This document shows positions 17,325-25,843 of a stretch of 64,000 nucleotides of DNA, one piece after another. This stretch comes from Streptomyces sp. NBC_00513 (GTDB lineage: Bacteria; Actinomycetota; Actinomycetes; Streptomycetales; Streptomycetaceae). Where the stretch lies: contig NZ_CP107845.1 in NCBI RefSeq assembly GCF_041431415.1, positions 186,001 to 250,000 on the forward strand. Direction: 5' to 3'. A model generated the notes under the pieces. It worked only from the letters and a program-made list of their open reading frames with translations, was not told the origin of the DNA and searched no databases. The position numbers were made by a program, and so were the translations under genes. The number at the start of each line of letters is the position of its first letter. Position 1 is the stretch's first letter.

Positions 17325-17357
17325 GAAGGCCCATCAGGCGATGCCTGGTGGGCCTTC
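17325..17357. terminator. Terminator after the immunity gene
   Basis: GAAGGCCCA (17325-17333) pairs with TGGGCCTTC (17349-17357), with further pairing of CAGGC and GCCTG inside. The hairpin is 36 bases beyond the immunity stop and 34 bases beyond the end of the opposing integrase remnant, so it can serve both directions. Confidence 0.75.
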
Positions 17358-17390
17358 AACGTGGTGTGACGGCAGTAGCTGACGGCAACG

Positions 17391-17750
17391 TCAACGGACG
17401 AGCGCGGTGCAGGGCGGCGGTTCGTCGCCGCCGGAGCGTCCCGTCTCGGTGATTCCCAGGGTTCCGAGTGTGGTGCTGAGGCTGTCGATACCGTTGCGTT
17501 GGAAGCGGAGACGGGCGTGGGCGTAAACCGTGGCGGTGAGCCGATGTGGGCGTGGCCGAGGAGTTCCTTGATGACGACGAGTTCGACGCCCTGTTCCAAG
17601 AGTAGGGTGGCGGCCGAGTGTCGGAGGTCGTGGAAGCGGATGCGGCGGAGTCCTGCCCGGTTGAGGAAGTTGCGGAAGCGGCGGGTGAGGTTGGCCGGGG
17701 CGAGAGGTCTGCCGGTCGGGGTGGTGAAGACGATGCCGTTGTCTCTCCAG
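17391..17750 (-). pseudogene. Tyrosine site-specific integrase, C-terminal remnant
   Basis: Reading down from about 17750, one frame gives GIVFTTPTGRPLAPANLTRRF, RIRFHDLRHSAATL and LLEQGVELVVIKELLGHAHIG, which contain the HxLR and LGH boxes of the tyrosine recombinase core. Near 17537-17542 a base is missing. The adjacent frame then supplies TATVYAHARLRFQRNGIDSL, with the catalytic tyrosine, and ends DEPPPCTALVR at the stop 17391-17393. Nothing upstream of 17750 matches an integrase. This is the dead end of an integrated phage or AICE-like element, and its presence just after the toxin locus suggests the locus arrived by integration. Confidence 0.7.
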
Positions 17751-18494
17751 TCCGGCCGGGATCCCGGTCCTCCTCGTGCGGTTCGCCCAGATGCCTGGCT
17801 GAAGGCCCCTTCACGCCAGGACCTTCGTCAGGCCCGACGGCTCGGCCACCGCGCGCTGCATGCGTCGCAACCTGGTCGCTCGGCTCTGATATGGCGATCT
17901 GCGGCCCCCGGTCTCGGCGCACTCTCAGCACCGCAACCGGGTTCCTCGGCCTTCTTCGTGGAGACGTCCCGGGCGGCGCTCGGCAAAGAGTGACGGGGGC
18001 AGCGTCGACGGATGGCGACGCGGCGGTGAGTCCGCAGCCACGCCGCCGACCGCGCTCACTGGACCCGCCCTGCTCCTTGCCTCTACAAACACCCGTATTG
18101 CCGAGGTCGGTGGCCCACGGCAGTTCAAGACTCAGTGCCATCCCCTACCTCAGGCATCCCAGCAGTCCGGTCCCGAGTGCCTGGCCTGCGAGGTCACGCC
18201 TGCGGAGGGTTCTCACCGTCGTGGTCCGTGTCGGCCTTGCGGGCCTCCCGGCGGGTCGCCGGGCCTCCAGGGCGATGGAGAGCGTCGCCCCGATCAGGCG
18301 CGGTCCGAGGCGAGTGCGGCCATGAGGTCGCGTGCGGCGACAGGGTGTCCGGCCCGCCCGGTGTACGCGGCGTGCCTGTGCCGGCTGGCGAGGGTGTCGC
18401 CATGGGTGTGTGCCGGGCGGCTGGCGGGCTGCCCGGCACACGTTCACTGCGGATTCGGCGCCGCCCATTCACGGGCGGCCGGCTGTGGCCCGGG
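17751..18494. other. No recognisable gene
   Basis: Open frames exist on both strands but their translations are Arg/Ser/Pro-rich and match nothing I know. The stretch lies between a truncated integrase and a lamin-tail gene and is probably decayed DNA left from the integrated element. Confidence 0.4.
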
Positions 18495-18956
18495 TTAGCG
18501 GCGGCGGCCCCAGGACTCGGTGTCGACGGTGTGGTTGCGGTCGTCGCGCAGGGTGGCGGTGTCGGCGCGGTTGTCCCAGACGTGGTCGCGCTTGCCCTGG
18601 AAGAGGTCGGTGCGGGTGGCGCGGCCGGATCCGGTGTGGATCCGGATGGTGGCGCGGCCGCCGATGCGGGTGTCGTTGAAGCGGTACCGGTTACCGTCGG
18701 AGTCACGCAGCGTCCAGCCACGCAGGTTCACCGGCCGGCGGGTCGTGTTGCGGATCTCGACCCACTCGCCGTTCAGGGAACGGTTGGAGCGGTCGTCACG
18801 TCCAGGAGCGTCGGCCTGGACCCGGGAGATCTCCACCCGCGGGTGCCGATCATGACCCCGGTCCGCCGCGGCGGCGGGAAGCGCGGCTGCGGACACGATC
18901 GCGCCGGCGGCCAGGACAGTGGCGCCGATACGGCGGGCGGTCGACGAAGCAGACAT
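18495..18956 (-). CDS. Secreted lamin-tail (LTD) domain protein
   Basis: 153 residues. An N-terminal signal peptide (RRIGATVLAAGAIVSAAALP, then AAAAD) is followed by one lamin-tail fold: VEISRVQADAPG, NGEWVEIRNTTRRPVNLRGW, LRDSDGNRYRF and WDNRADTATLRD. Short exported LTD proteins of this kind are common in Streptomyces. They are presumed extracellular; their ligand is unknown. The gene stands alone between mobile-element remnants, and 360 bases upstream of it contain no gene. Confidence 0.85.
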   Translation of the reverse strand: MSASSTARRIGATVLAAGAIVSAAALPAAAADRGHDRHPRVEISRVQADAPGRDDRSNRSLNGEWVEIRNTTRRPVNLRGWTLRDSDGNRYRFNDTRIGGRATIRIHTGSGRATRTDLFQGKRDHVWDNRADTATLRDDRNHTVDTESWGRRR

Positions 18957-19320
18957 ACGTGGCCCCTCAAGAACTGTGCCTCACCCGCCGATACGAACCC
19001 TGTACCGGTGGGGGTGCCCGGCCCGCGGTGGGCCGAGGACCCAAACTCTCGACCCGACACGGGGCCCACCACAGCCCCCGACGAGGCCGGTTACCCACCC
19101 CGGACATTCCCGTCACACACACCTGCGCACTACACACAATGCGCGTGAGCGTGGCCCTGACATTCACTGACCGCTACACCCACCCAGAGCGTGCACGGCG
19201 CAGTCGATCACTACGCCCGGAGCGCACCACCGAGCGCACTCCTCCACCCGTCACCCAACCGGAGCAGCAAGTTCCGTAACAGCCGTTCCGCACGATTCTT
19301 CGCACGCATGCACGGAAAGC

Positions 19321-20790
19321 GTGCTGGACGACGGTGACAAGGTGATGGTCACGGCCCGCACCCGGGATGTGGCGGTGCCGTGTCCGGTGTGCCGAACGCC
19401 AGCGGCGAGGGTGCACGGGTACCACCGCCGGACGGTGCGGGACGTGCCGGTCGACGGCCGCCCGGTCGTCGTCCACCTGCGGGTACGAAGGCTGGCCTGT
19501 CCGGTTCTGGGCTGCTCCCGGCAGACCTTCCGTGAACAGATTCCCGGACTGCTGAAGCGTCATCAGCGCCGCACTGTGCGTCTCGCCGGGCAGATATCGC
19601 AGGTGGCGCGGGAGTTATGCGGCCGGGCGGCCGCACGCCTGGCCGCTCTGCTGGCCGTGCCCGTCTCCCGCAGCACCGCACTGCGCCATCTGCGGCGCCT
19701 GCCGCTGCCCGAGCAGGCCATCCCGCGGGTGATCGGCGTGGACGATTTCGCCCTGCGCCGCCGCCACCGCTACGCCACGATCATCACGGATGCCGAGACC
19801 GGCCGACGCGTCGCGGTCCTGCCCGACCGAGAGATGGCCACCCTGGAGTCCTGGCTGCGCGAACATCCCGGCATCGAGGTCGTATGCCGGGACGGCTCGG
19901 CCACCTACGCCGAGGCCATCCGCCGCGCCCTGCCCGACGCGGTGCAGGTCAGCGACAGATGGCACCTCTGGCGCAACCTCTGCGACAAAGCCCAGCACGA
20001 GGTCCGCGCGCATGCCGGCTGCTGGGCCACCATCAACCCGCCCCGCCCCGGCGGAGTACGCGAGCAGACCACCCGCGAACGCTGGAACAAAATCCACGAT
20101 CTCCTCGGCCAAGGTATCGGCCTGCTCGACTGCTCTCGCCGCCTGGGCCTGGCCCTGAACACCGTCAAACGCTATGCCCGCATGCCCGAACCCCAGACCC
20201 TGCGCCTCACCCCTGCCTACCGGCCCACCCTCGTCGACCCCTACCGCGAGCACCTGCGCCAGCGCCGTGCCGAAGAACCAGCCGTCCCGGTCACCCACCT
20301 TCTCGAGGAGATCCGGGAGCTGGGCTACACCGGCAGCGCAAACCTCCTGGTCCGCTACCTCAACCAGGGCCGCGCCGAAGGCGACCGCCCCGTCACCACG
20401 GTGCGTCACGCCGGCCGCCTCCTGCTCACCGACCCCGAGAATCTACGCCCGAAGGAAACGGCCCTGCTGGAGAAGATCGCCGCAGCGTGCCCGGAGATGA
20501 CCGCACTCGCCGATCTCATAAGCGACTTCGCCGCTCTGCTGAAACCAGCCGAGGGCAACGACACGAAACTCACCGATTGGATCACAGCCGCCCGCGGCGT
20601 CGCCCTGCCTCACCTGCGCAGTCTCACCAACGGGCTCGAAATCGACCGGCCCGCCGTGAACGCCGGCCTCACCTTGCCCTACCACAATGGCCGCACCGAA
20701 GGCGTCAACACCCGCACCAAGAGAATCATGAGACAGATACACGGACGCGCCGGATTCGACCTTCTCCGGCACCGCATCCTCCTGCCCTGA
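19321..20790 (+). CDS. ISL3-family transposase
   Basis: 489 residues from GTG 19321. The N-terminal zinc finger (CPVCRTPAARVHGYHRRTV with CPVLGC) is followed by the DDE core: RVIGVDDFALRRRHRYATI holds the first Asp, VSDRWHLWRN the second, and LPYHNGRTEGVNTRTKRIMR the glutamate. This is the full ISL3 order. In-frame codons upstream (VPHDSSHACTESVLDDGD) resemble the usual family N-terminus but lack a start codon, so the true start may be lost or unusual. I could not define terminal inverted repeats. An element end may lie near 20818-20850, where AGAGCCGAAAACTTTACAGA occurs. Confidence 0.85.
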   Translation: MLDDGDKVMVTARTRDVAVPCPVCRTPAARVHGYHRRTVRDVPVDGRPVVVHLRVRRLACPVLGCSRQTFREQIPGLLKRHQRRTVRLAGQISQVARELCGRAAARLAALLAVPVSRSTALRHLRRLPLPEQAIPRVIGVDDFALRRRHRYATIITDAETGRRVAVLPDREMATLESWLREHPGIEVVCRDGSATYAEAIRRALPDAVQVSDRWHLWRNLCDKAQHEVRAHAGCWATINPPRPGGVREQTTRERWNKIHDLLGQGIGLLDCSRRLGLALNTVKRYARMPEPQTLRLTPAYRPTLVDPYREHLRQRRAEEPAVPVTHLLEEIRELGYTGSANLLVRYLNQGRAEGDRPVTTVRHAGRLLLTDPENLRPKETALLEKIAAACPEMTALADLISDFAALLKPAEGNDTKLTDWITAARGVALPHLRSLTNGLEIDRPAVNAGLTLPYHNGRTEGVNTRTKRIMRQIHGRAGFDLLRHRILLP

Positions 20791-20941
20791 CGGCTACCCG
20801 GCGTCACCACCAACTACGGGCCAGAGCCGAAAACTTTACAGACCCATGGAGCACCGCGCCTCGCACACAACAGGCCAGAGACCGTTTGAACGGCGGGTTC
20901 TGCTGGTGATCGGTCACGTTCTGCGCAACGGTCGGCGTGGA

Positions 20942-21901
20942 TCAAGTGCCAGACACGCGGTGACGGTGGTTCAGGCGATGCCCGAGGAGGGCAAGACCGG
21001 CAGCTGCGGCGCGGTGCTGGTAGGCACGGAGCCCGGGGGTGCCAGGGGGCGCGGGCAGTCGGGCGTTGCGGTGCCAGTGGCCGGTAAGGGCGGCGAGGAA
21101 CGCGGTGGTGGCATCTGGGCTGCTGGCGGTGGCGGGGTGGTCTTGCAGGAGGTGGGCAATGTCTGCGGGGGCGTGTCCGGCGAGGATGAGCTGTGGCGCG
21201 AGGGAGGCAGCGTCGATGCAGGCGGGTCCGGTGGTGGCGTGGGCCCAGTCGACGAAGGTCACGCCAAGGTGGAGGTCGCGAACCATGTTGTCGGCCCTCA
21301 GGTCGCCGTGGACGATCCGGTCACCGTGCGCAAGGCCGGGCCAGGCTGCTTCGAGTTCGGCGAGTTCGGGCAGCCAGTGCCGTACGTCTGGTTCCAGGTC
21401 TCCGTGCGGCTCGGTGAGCAGGTTGTTCCATCCGTGGAGGCTGGCGGCGCCGGATGGTGTGGTGGCGACCGCTGCGACGTACGGCGGCGGGGCGGCGCTG
21501 GAGGCGAGCTTGTCGAGGAGGGCCCAGACCTGCCCGGGATCGGATGAGCCCGGGGACAGGTCGGGATGCGGGCCGTCGAGGTGGGCAATGACGACAGCGG
21601 TCCAGTCGGCTGTGTGGTGGACACCCACCAGGTCAGGCGCTGGTGCTCCCGGGGGAAGGGAGCTGAGGACGGCGCCTTCGTGGAGGTTGGCGGCCGTGAG
21701 GGGGTCCTGGGTGGGGGCGGCTTTGACGAAGAAGCGGCGTCCGTCGGCGAGGGTCAGGGCGGCGGCCAGCTGGTGGCCGAAGCCGCCCGCCGGGGTGACG
21801 GCTTTGGTGACGGGGGCGTCGAAGGAGGCTTCGAGGCGGGACCGTAGCGGGGCGGGGACGTCAGTCCATCGCAGACGGCCGGCAGGGGGAAGCGAAGGCA
21901 T
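20942..21901 (-). CDS. Aminoglycoside/choline-kinase-like phosphotransferase
   Basis: 319 residues. Eukaryotic-kinase-like small-molecule phosphotransferase: RFFVKAAP supplies the ATP-binding lysine, IVHGDLRADNMV the Brenner catalytic Asp and Asn, and VTFVDWAHATTGP the metal-binding Asp. It should transfer the ATP gamma-phosphate to a hydroxyl of a small molecule; antibiotic, sugar and nucleoside substrates are all possible. It is transcribed in the same direction as the cluster at 22094-25636 but is separated from it by a terminator hairpin. It may act with that cluster or simply be a neighbour. Confidence 0.8.
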   Translation of the reverse strand: MPSLPPAGRLRWTDVPAPLRSRLEASFDAPVTKAVTPAGGFGHQLAAALTLADGRRFFVKAAPTQDPLTAANLHEGAVLSSLPPGAPAPDLVGVHHTADWTAVVIAHLDGPHPDLSPGSSDPGQVWALLDKLASSAAPPPYVAAVATTPSGAASLHGWNNLLTEPHGDLEPDVRHWLPELAELEAAWPGLAHGDRIVHGDLRADNMVRDLHLGVTFVDWAHATTGPACIDAASLAPQLILAGHAPADIAHLLQDHPATASSPDATTAFLAALTGHWHRNARLPAPPGTPGLRAYQHRAAAAGLALLGHRLNHRHRVSGT

Positions 21902-22042
21902 GGAGGCGACTCACAGGTGGTGGCGGGCAGGGCGCGGGGGTGAGCGCCGGCCTGGACCGGTGAGGTGGTGCCTCAGTGGTCCCGGCTGGCGCTTGGCGCC
22001 TGTCGCCGCATCACACGCATGCCTTGAGTCCTTCGGAAGTCG

Positions 22043-22072
22043 GGAAGGGCACCCCGTTGTGGGTGCCCTTCC
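22043..22072 (-). terminator. Terminator below the HAD gene
   Basis: GGAAGGGCACCC (22043-22054) and GGGTGCCCTTCC (22061-22072) form a perfect 12-bp stem with a 6-base loop, 22 bases beyond the HAD stop. It likely ends the 25636-22094 operon and separates the phosphotransferase gene. Confidence 0.75.
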
Positions 22073-22093
22073 ACTGTAGCCGGGGCGGGTGGG

Positions 22094-22747
22094 TCAGGTC
22101 GTGGGGTTTGGGGTCAGGTGGTGCAGGAGGGACGGTCCGATGCAGGTGGGATCGGGCAGGAGGTGGCGGGCTCCGGCCGTGTGGAGTAGGGCGGGCGGGT
22201 GCCAGCCCCAGGTGGCGCCCAGCGCGAGTACGCCGGCGGCGCGGGCGGCGGTCATGTCTCCGGGACTGTCCCCGACGAATACTGCCTGCTCGGGCCGGAC
22301 TTCGACCCGGGTCAGGGCTGCGTGCAGTCCGTCGGGGGCTGGCTTCGCCGGTGCGTCCTGCCGGGTGATCACCACGTCCAGCAGGTCGGTGAGGGCGGGT
22401 GGCAGGAACCAGGACAGGCGGTCGCGGTCCTGGAGGGTGACGATCCCGAGGGCAATGTTGACGGTGCGCAGGGCGAGCAGCCCGGTGAGTACGCCGGGGA
22501 ACGTGGTGGGGAGCGCGGCGGCGAGCGCGGCGTCCCACCACCGGGTGCAGGCGTCGTCCGGGTCGGTGACACCGAGATGGGCCAGCACGTCGGCTCGTGG
22601 ACGGCGCAGGGCGTCGGGCGGGAGGTCCGCGGTGGTGGTGCGGCGGCCGGTCGCGCAGGTCGTGACCGCCGCGAGGGCGGTGCGTACGGCCGGGCCGCTG
22701 TCGAGGAGGACGCCGTCGAGGTCGAAGAGTGCCGCCTGCCGCGTCAC
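22094..22747 (-). CDS. HAD-superfamily phosphatase
   Basis: 217 residues from GTG 22747. Motif I is FDLDGVLLDSG (nucleophile and acid Asp), the motif III lysine is in APAKPAPDGL, and motif IV is FVGDSPGDMTAARAAGV. The cap is of the beta-phosphoglucomutase or phosphoglycolate-phosphatase type. It probably removes phosphate from a sugar or nucleotide. The GTG overlaps the stop of the phosphoribosyltransferase gene (GTGA-type coupling), so the two are made together. A longer frame upstream to 22975 is an Arg-rich shadow and was not used. Confidence 0.85.
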   Translation of the reverse strand: MTRQAALFDLDGVLLDSGPAVRTALAAVTTCATGRRTTTADLPPDALRRPRADVLAHLGVTDPDDACTRWWDAALAAALPTTFPGVLTGLLALRTVNIALGIVTLQDRDRLSWFLPPALTDLLDVVITRQDAPAKPAPDGLHAALTRVEVRPEQAVFVGDSPGDMTAARAAGVLALGATWGWHPPALLHTAGARHLLPDPTCIGPSLLHHLTPNPTT

Positions 22748-23266
22748 TGGATGCCTCCGGGGTCGGTGAGCAGCGCGGACAGGGTCATCCGGTGCTCGGT
22801 GAGCAGGGCGGCGGCTCCCGCGTCGCGGTCCAGGACGCACGCTGCGGCGGTGACTCGGGCGCCCGCGATCCGCAGCAGCCAGGCGCCGCGAAGCAGGCTC
22901 GCCCCGCTGCGGGCGGTGTCGTCGATCAGGACGGTGCGGCGGCTGTCCGGGTCGGTGCCCTCGATCTGCCGCCACGTGCCGTGCCCTTTTGGTGCGGCCC
23001 GTACGTAGGCGGCGGGCAGTCCGGTGTACAGGGACACCGCGGTCACGAGCGGGATTGCCGCGAGCGCCGGCCCGGCCACCATTTCGGTGTCAGGGGGCAG
23101 CAGCGCGGCGAGCGCGGCTGCGGTCTCCCGGAGGAGCAGCGGGTCTGCGGTCAGCCGGTAGGGGTCGAAGTAGGAGTTGAGGGTGCGCCCGTCGGGGAGC
23201 TGGTAGGGGCCGGGCCGGAACCGCCGCGATCCGCTCCGCGAGGACGGTGGGCATCGAGGTCGTCAT
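22744..23266 (-). pseudogene. Phosphoribosyltransferase-like gene with an N-terminal frameshift
   Basis: ATG 23266 overlaps the stop of the LOG gene (ATGA) and begins MTTSMPTVLAERIAA. One base appears missing near 23218-23222. In the next frame the protein continues RFRPGPYQLPDGRTLNSYF, then MVAGPALAAIPLVTAVSLYT and ends with the PRPP-binding signature TVLIDDTARSGASLL. No usable start codon lies between the TGA of that frame and RFRPG. The family transfers or releases a base on phosphoribosyl pyrophosphate (orotate phosphoribosyltransferase type). Everything else is intact, so a sequencing error or a very recent mutation is as likely as true loss. Confidence 0.7.
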
Positions 23267-23805
23267 CGCGGGCTCCCGGAGGTGAGGTGGGCCAGGTCCT
23301 TCTCCAGTGCGGCGATGTCGGGAAGGTCGGCGAGGAACTCCAGCGGCCGGGTCGGGCCCTCTACCAGCCACTGCTCCGCGCGGAGGAACGCACCAAGGCG
23401 GCGAGCGGCCGGGCCCAGCAGCCGCACGGGAACGGGGTGGATCGTCGTCGCGTGGTACAGGGCGGCGGTCGCCTCGTGCAGGGTGCCGACCCCGCCGCCC
23501 ATGACCACGACCAGGTCCACGTCGTTGAGGTAGGCGTGCAGGCGCTCGCCCATCGTCGGCGCGTACACGACGTCGGTGACGTGACGGTTGAACGGCCCCC
23601 ATTCCGGGCGGTCGGCCAGCGTGATCGCGGTGACCGGCACCCCGTGGCGGGCGGCGCCCTGGGCGGCGGCTTCCATCAGGCCGTTGTAGCCGCCGTGCCG
23701 CAGCCCGTATCCGGCTGCGCCCAAGGCGTCCCCGGCGGACAGGGCGAGGCTGTCCTCACCGGGGCGGGCGACGACGCCGGCGAACAGTGCCACAGTGCGC
23801 GTCAT
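23263..23805 (-). CDS. LOG-family (lysine-decarboxylase-like Rossmann) protein
   Basis: 180 residues. Rossmann-type start (VALFAGVVARPGE), then GYGLRHGGYNGLMEAAAQGA and VVVMGGGVGTLHEAT. The last is the glycine-rich loop with Glu (PGGxGTxxE in the family, here with Met in place of Pro). LOG enzymes cleave the N-glycosidic bond of nucleoside monophosphates to give ribose 5-phosphate and free base. Both gene ends overlap their neighbours by 4 bases, showing tight translational coupling with the nucleotidyltransferase above and the phosphoribosyltransferase below. Substrate unknown; I do not infer cytokinin production. Confidence 0.8.
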   Translation of the reverse strand: MTRTVALFAGVVARPGEDSLALSAGDALGAAGYGLRHGGYNGLMEAAAQGAARHGVPVTAITLADRPEWGPFNRHVTDVVYAPTMGERLHAYLNDVDLVVVMGGGVGTLHEATAALYHATTIHPVPVRLLGPAARRLGAFLRAEQWLVEGPTRPLEFLADLPDIAALEKDLAHLTSGSPR

Positions 23806-24722
23806 GCCTGTGCCTCCTGGCTCTGGTAGGCGCGGTAGGCGGTGATCTCGTCAGACAGTGCGGTCACCGCGTGCGGGGCGATCCGCCCGGTCAGGCGCAC
23901 GATCCGTTCCAACGTCTGGTCCGCCTGGGCAACAGTGGGCACCGGCGGGCCGCTCAGCGCGTCGGTCAGCTCCGCCAGGCATTCCCGGCCGATCGTTGTA
24001 CGGCCCACCTCGTCTGGCAGGTGGTACCAGCCGTGGTGGCGGGAGTGCGGGACCAAGGAGGTGCGGATCATGTCCCGGCACGTGGCGTGCAGTTGATGTA
24101 GGAGCCCGTAGGCGATGTACTCCTGCCCGCGCAGGACGCGTTTGCGGAGCATCGCGTGCAGGACCATCGCCTGCACCAGCAGCGTCGAGCAGTCCGGCGG
24201 CGCGGCCGCCGTACGAGCGAGGTCCGCCGCCGTCTCCGCGCGGGCCCCCGCGTCCGCGTCCGTGTTCGAGGTGCTGCCGTTGGGGGTCTCCTGCCAGAGC
24301 AGGCGTGGGCCGATTCGGCGGCGCAGTGCGTCGACTGCGCTGTCCGGGCAGAGGTAGAGGTCGAGCTGGAGCAGGTGCCCGTCGTGTGGCAGCAGGTAGA
24401 CGAAGCCCGCGCCACCCAGGTCGCCGACGATGGTGTCGCGCCAGCCGGGCAGCAGCGTGCCGAACTCGGTGGACATCACCGCATCCAGACTGGTCATCAG
24501 CGCGGGGAGCCGTGCGTCTCGTACGGCGACGACCAGGTCGACGTCGGACAGCCGGTCTGCCGTCCCGGTCGCCAGGGAGCCCCGCACGAGCAGCTGCGTC
24601 ACCGCCGGGATGCCGGACAGCGACTGCACCAGATCGGCCAGCACCGTCAGCTGCGGGGGCCGGTGGGCGTAGGCCAGTTCCTCCAGTAGCGACAGCGGCG
24701 CCGGGGGTGTTGTCGTGGTCAT
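23802..24722 (-). CDS. Nucleotidyltransferase (pol-beta/aminoglycoside-adenylyl type)
   Basis: 306 residues from ATG 24722. Near residue 45 it has RGSLATGTADRLSDVDLVV, the GS...DxD signature of the polymerase-beta nucleotidyltransferase fold, followed by a third carboxylate candidate in LLQLDLYL. The remaining 180 residues are helical, as in adenylyltransferases that modify small molecules or proteins. It should transfer a nucleotide, usually AMP, to an acceptor. Its stop overlaps the LOG start. It lies 38 bases below the beta-hydroxylase gene, in the same operon. Confidence 0.8.
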   Translation of the reverse strand: MTTTTPPAPLSLLEELAYAHRPPQLTVLADLVQSLSGIPAVTQLLVRGSLATGTADRLSDVDLVVAVRDARLPALMTSLDAVMSTEFGTLLPGWRDTIVGDLGGAGFVYLLPHDGHLLQLDLYLCPDSAVDALRRRIGPRLLWQETPNGSTSNTDADAGARAETAADLARTAAAPPDCSTLLVQAMVLHAMLRKRVLRGQEYIAYGLLHQLHATCRDMIRTSLVPHSRHHGWYHLPDEVGRTTIGRECLAELTDALSGPPVPTVAQADQTLERIVRLTGRIAPHAVTALSDEITAYRAYQSQEAQA

Positions 24723-24760
24723 ACGACGTTCCTTCCTGCGAAGAAGAGTCGAGCGGTGAG

Positions 24761-25636
24761 TCAGCGGGCGAGCAGGTGCCTCTTGGCCTGCGCCCACCGG
24801 GCGGCCTCCGTGTCCGCCCCGCGGTTCGTGTGCAGGTCGGCGATCAGGTCGTACGCCCCGCCCTCGGGAAGCGCGTAGGCGTAGTACGCGCGCAGCAGGA
24901 CCTGCTCGGCCGAGGAGATGAACCCCAGTGAAACCAGCTGCGCGGCCCGCTCCATCAGCCGGCCACGGTCGGCGGCCGTCAGCACCGGTAGCCGGACGGC
25001 GTCCCCGGCGCGCAGATGCGGCCGGGCGGCGAGCTCGCGGTACGGGTCGTCGGTGTAGACGTCGGCGATCAGGTGTAGCCGGTCGGGTCCGGTGGCGTTG
25101 CGGACCCCGTGGGCGCGGGAAGGCGTCAGCCGCCACAGGGAGCCGGCTGCCATGTGCACCCGGGCCCCGGCCGTGACGAGGACCGCCGACGGGTTGGTGA
25201 CCAGGGGGATGTGCAGGCGGTGGCGGCCGCGCTCGTTCAGCTCCGCGTAGTCGCGGTGCTCCCACAGGTAGGAGTGAGGCTCCAGCCGGGCGAGGCGTAC
25301 GTACATGTAGTCCAGGCCCAGCCCCGCCAGGAAGTCCTGGGTGACGGGCATGCGGTCCAGGAGGGCGGTCGGGCGGGGCCGGCCGTCGCCGATCACGACG
25401 TCGTGCGGGTCCCCGTCGGTGGAGTGGTTCATCAGCGAGGCCGTCCACCATCCGCCGGACTGGTATTCCCCGTAGGCGACCTTCCCGCGCGACGGCGCCG
25501 CCAGCGCCTCCGCCCGCATCCGCTCCACCAGCGTCTCGTCCAGGTCTGCCAGCCTCGCCACCTGGCCGAGCAGTTCCGGCCCCGGCCTGCTGATCTCCTC
25601 GGTGGCCGCCGTCGCGGCGAACGTCATCGTCCCCAT
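24761..25636 (-). CDS. Aspartyl/asparaginyl beta-hydroxylase-like 2-oxoglutarate oxygenase
   Basis: 291 residues from ATG 25636 (GGGAGAG ribosome site). The double-stranded beta-helix iron ligands are visible: an HxD pair in WEHRDYAELNERGRHRLHIPL and the distal His in PSRAHGVRNATGPDRLHLI, where the arginine also fits 2-oxoglutarate binding. A helical region of about 85 residues follows. The family hydroxylates Asp/Asn side chains or small molecules. As first gene of the five-gene operon it faces the TPR regulator across a 207-base control region. The substrate is unknown; with LOG, PRTase and nucleotidyltransferase neighbours, a modified nucleotide or amino-acid-nucleotide product is a reasonable guess. 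Confidence 0.8.
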   Translation of the reverse strand: MGTMTFAATAATEEISRPGPELLGQVARLADLDETLVERMRAEALAAPSRGKVAYGEYQSGGWWTASLMNHSTDGDPHDVVIGDGRPRPTALLDRMPVTQDFLAGLGLDYMYVRLARLEPHSYLWEHRDYAELNERGRHRLHIPLVTNPSAVLVTAGARVHMAAGSLWRLTPSRAHGVRNATGPDRLHLIADVYTDDPYRELAARPHLRAGDAVRLPVLTAADRGRLMERAAQLVSLGFISSAEQVLLRAYYAYALPEGGAYDLIADLHTNRGADTEAARWAQAKRHLLAR

Positions 25637-25728
25637 GCGTCTCTCCCGACACCTCGGTGCTGTGGCGGCCCGGACGGGGCGCCGGGTCCACCACACCGCA
25701 CCCGCCGCCCCGCTCCCAGAGCAGCGGC

Positions 25729-25768
25729 GTTGCGGCCGGTTGCCGCCCGTTGCGGTGGGTTGCGGACC
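25729..25768. promoter_or_regulatory. Four 10-bp tandem repeats (GTTGCGG) in the divergent control region
   Basis: GTTGCGG or GTTGCCG begins at 25729, 25739, 25749 and 25759, exactly one helical turn apart, between the divergent hydroxylase and regulator genes. A protein binding each copy would line up on one DNA face. It is the obvious operator candidate for the regulator encoded at 25844. Confidence 0.6.
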
Positions 25769-25843
25769 GGGCCCGGCGCCCTTCCCCCTCCCCTGCGCAA
25801 CCGGAAGACTGGTGGTCCGTGTGCTCGCGAAGGGAAAGCCGCC

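Noticed and set aside
17618..18325. A plus-strand frame after the integrase remnant
   Set aside because: Its first part is antisense to the integrase and the rest is Arg/Ser/Pro-rich with no domain.
20942..21901. Counting the phosphotransferase as a member of the five-gene operon
   Set aside because: A perfect terminator hairpin lies between it and the HAD gene. Functional linkage is possible but co-transcription is not supported.
23263..23805. Calling the LOG-family gene a cytokinin-activating enzyme
   Set aside because: No isopentenyl- or hydroxylation-type cytokinin genes are nearby, and LOG-family proteins in bacteria have varied roles. Family membership alone does not give the substrate.
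24068..25694. Long minus-strand frame extending the nucleotidyltransferase upstream
   Set aside because: The upstream part is an out-of-frame shadow of the beta-hydroxylase gene. ATG 24722 gives the proper domain start.
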